This document shows positions 21,371-23,067 of a stretch of 23,067 bases of DNA, piece by piece. The stretch is taken from the NCBI GenBank assembly GCA_938092195.1, contig CALKHD010000146.1, positions 1-23,067 of the forward strand, read 5' to 3'. Position 1 is the stretch's first letter, and every line of letters starts with the position of its first letter. The notes below the pieces were generated by a model. It was not told where the DNA came from. It made no database searches and saw only the letters and a list, made by a program, of their open reading frames with translations. The stretch comes from an uncultured Flavobacteriales bacterium. GTDB lineage: Bacteria > Bacteroidota > Bacteroidia > Flavobacteriales_D > Sanyastnellaceae. Made by a program: the position numbers and the translations under genes.

Positions 21371-23067
21371 ATGTGGTCTCGGTTCGCAACGTTTATCCTG
21401 AGGGGACGCCTCCCCATTCTGATCATCCTCGCATTGGTGACAGCCGGAATGGCCACGCGCATTGACGAGCTCGGAATCACCTACAAGTTTGGGGGGCTGC
21501 TGCCCGAAGATGACCCTTCATTGCTGGCGTACAATTCGTTTCTCGACGAGTTTGGAGAGGAGGGAAATGTGGTCGCATTGGGCATCCAAGACCCCCGTTT
21601 GGACTCCATCGATGTCTTTCAAGCTTGGTGGGAGTTGGACTCCGCTCTGCGGGCAGTCCGCGTTCCTGTAGACAGCCTTCGCCCCGACGGCACCCCTTGG
21701 GAGGTTCAGGTGGTGGACAGCGTTTTTGGATACAGAACGGCGGTGGAATTGGTCCGTCGGGACAACCCCAAGTCGTTTGTCATGACCCCTGTTTTCGAGA
21801 GCAAGCCTCGAGATCAACAAGGCCTGGACAGCTTGTTGCAGCGGCTTAGAAGTCTGCCGTTTTACGAGGGTTTCCTGCACACAGAGGGGGGAGCGACCAT
21901 TCAAATGGTCTACGTCAATGCGCCCTTGTTCAATTCGGAAAATCGAGGACGTTCGGTCGAGCTTTTGGTCGAAGAAGTGGAGCGCTTTGAGGCCAAAACC
22001 GGGGTCGAAGTGCACGTTTCAGGACTGCCTTACATCCGCACGGAAGTCACCACCAAAATCAAGGGAGAGCTGGGGCTGTTCATCGGCTTGGCCGCCTTTG
22101 TGACAGCGTTGCTGCTGCTGCTCTTCTTCCGAAACCCAGTCGTCATGGCCGTGTGCATGCTGGTCGTGGGAACAGGCGTTGTGTGGTCCTTGGGCAGCAT
22201 CGTCTTGTTTGATTACAAGCTGACCGCTCTGATGGGGTTGATTCCCCCGTTGATGATTGTGATTGGGGTTCCCAATTGCATTTATTTGGTCAACAAATAC
22301 CACGCTGAATTCAAGCGCCACGGCAACAAGGGCTTGGCCTTGACTCGGATGGTCAAAAAGGTGGGCAATGCCACCTTCATGACGAACGCGACCACGTCTC
22401 TGGGCTTTGCTGCGTTCATGTTCACCACCAGCGATGTCCTGAGGCAGTTTGGGGTGATTGCTTCGGTGAACATCTTGTCCATGTTCGTCATTTCGTTGCT
22501 GATCATTCCCACGGTGTTCAGTTGGCTTCCTTCCCCCAGAGAGAGCCAAGTCCGGCACTTGGACAGGCGTTGGGTTTTCTTGGTGGTGAGTCGCCTGGAA
22601 AGGGCCGTGAGTCATCACCGCAGGGCGGTTTACATCACAACATTGGCCGTCCTGTTGATCGGTGGATTTGGCATTTCCTTGGTGCGTGTCACGGGAAACA
22701 TATCGGGTGATTTGCCACAGGAAGACGCGATTTTGGCCGACTTAAAATGGTTCGAAGACCGGTTTGGCGGGGTGATGCCATTCGAAGTCATGGTGCGGAC
22801 CGGGAAGCCGGGCAAGGTGACCCAGTTGGCCTTTTTGAAAAAGGTCGAGCGGCTGCAGAATGTGCTTGCGGAAGAGCCACAGCTTTCCCGCTCGATGTCC
22901 ATCGTGGACGGATTGAAGTTTGCCAAGCAGGGGTTTTTCGGAGGAAATCCGAGTCGGTATGCGCTCCCATCTAGGAGGGAGCAGAGCTTCATGGGGCCAT
23001 ACCTCAATGGATCTTCAGGATCGGGCATCGACGGCGGTGGAAAGTTCTTGGACAGTGCCAAGACCAC
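21371..23067 (+). CDS. RND/MMPL-family transporter (3' end outside window)
   Basis: Frame open from ATG 21371 to the right edge, 565 residues visible without a stop. TM1 is near residues 12-28, followed by a periplasmic domain of about 200 residues (GGLLPEDDPSLLAYNSFLDEFG...). A cluster of hydrophobic helices spans about 233-384, including LFIGLAAFVTALLLLLFF, LMGLIPPLMIVIGVPNCIYLV and SVNILSMFVISLLIIP. Another TM lies at about 418-437, then the second periplasmic domain begins with SGDLPQEDAILADLKWFEDRFG. The repeated pattern TM1 - loop - TM bundle, and the GVPNCIYLVNKYH and NATTSLGFAAFMFT segments, fit the 'RND superfamily exporter' / MMPL proteins common in Bacteroidota. These are thought to move lipids or hydrophobic compounds using the proton gradient; the substrate is unknown. 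It is divergent from lpd with 94 bases between starts. Confidence 0.88.
   Translation, partial: MWSRFATFILRGRLPILIILALVTAGMATRIDELGITYKFGGLLPEDDPSLLAYNSFLDEFGEEGNVVALGIQDPRLDSIDVFQAWWELDSALRAVRVPVDSLRPDGTPWEVQVVDSVFGYRTAVELVRRDNPKSFVMTPVFESKPRDQQGLDSLLQRLRSLPFYEGFLHTEGGATIQMVYVNAPLFNSENRGRSVELLVEEVERFEAKTGVEVHVSGLPYIRTEVTTKIKGELGLFIGLAAFVTALLLLLFFRNPVVMAVCMLVVGTGVVWSLGSIVLFDYKLTALMGLIPPLMIVIGVPNCIYLVNKYHAEFKRHGNKGLALTRMVKKVGNATFMTNATTSLGFAAFMFTTSDVLRQFGVIASVNILSMFVISLLIIPTVFSWLPSPRESQVRHLDRRWVFLVVSRLERAVSHHRRAVYITTLAVLLIGGFGISLVRVTGNISGDLPQEDAILADLKWFEDRFGGVMPFEVMVRTGKPGKVTQLAFLKKVERLQNVLAEEPQLSRSMSIVDGLKFAKQGFFGGNPSRYALPSRREQSFMGPYLNGSSGSGIDGGGKFLDSAKT

Noticed and set aside
21277..21480. 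Upstream extension of lpd to 21480
   Set aside because: It would overlap the start of the divergent transporter and precede the standard MDKYDLVIIGAGPGG start; the extension is rich in Arg and Met without family similarity.

Overview
The window looks like a stretch of chromosome from a member of the Bacteroidota, most likely a Flavobacteriia-type organism with moderately high GC. This rests on a cell-envelope cluster with the Bacteroidota order nadK, porG/DUF6089, uppS, bamA, two ompH/skp genes, murI. It also rests on the lack of obvious Shine-Dalgarno sequences, promoter candidates resembling the Bacteroidota -33/-7 type (TTG then TAnnTTTG-like), and a ferrochelatase with a Cys-rich insert. 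I cannot resolve the family or genus. Coding density is very high. No intergenic gap exceeds about 120 bases, and I see no rRNA, tRNA, CRISPR array, insertion sequence, phage gene or other sign of an accessory island.

Layout. (1) Bases 1-1841: the 3' end of an unrecognised plus-strand gene meets a bidirectional terminator. Facing it on the minus strand is the pair pdxJ (pyridoxal phosphate synthesis) and a YbfF-like alpha/beta hydrolase, whose stop and start codons abut. (2) Bases 1915-9914: a plus-strand run of eight genes, starting with a CBS-domain protein divergent from pdxJ, then NAD kinase, a PorG-like outer-membrane protein, undecaprenyl diphosphate synthase, BamA, two Skp/OmpH chaperone-like proteins and glutamate racemase. 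Most of these serve outer-membrane assembly and peptidoglycan precursor supply, with a probable link to the type IX secretion system through PorG. (3) Bases 9922-21276: a minus-strand run of nine genes, in transcription order lpd, hemH, pabB, tilS, a YhhQ-type queuosine-precursor transporter, a DsbD-like reductase, gmhA, comM and a gamma-class carbonic anhydrase. This looks like a housekeeping superoperon with tight spacing and mixed functions. (4) From 21371 to the right edge: a plus-strand RND/MMPL-family transporter, divergent from lpd and cut by the window end.

I found no convincing new defence, mobile or regulatory system. The points most worth a second look are: a DsbD homolog with two tandem, well-conserved N-terminal domains; a ferrochelatase with four cysteines spaced as for an internal [2Fe-2S] cluster; the PorG gene embedded in the BamA/Skp cluster; a recurring TAnnTTCG form of the -7 promoter box; and a heptose isomerase gene separated from any other heptose gene. 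Many long open frames on the opposite strand are explained by codon choice and are not genes.
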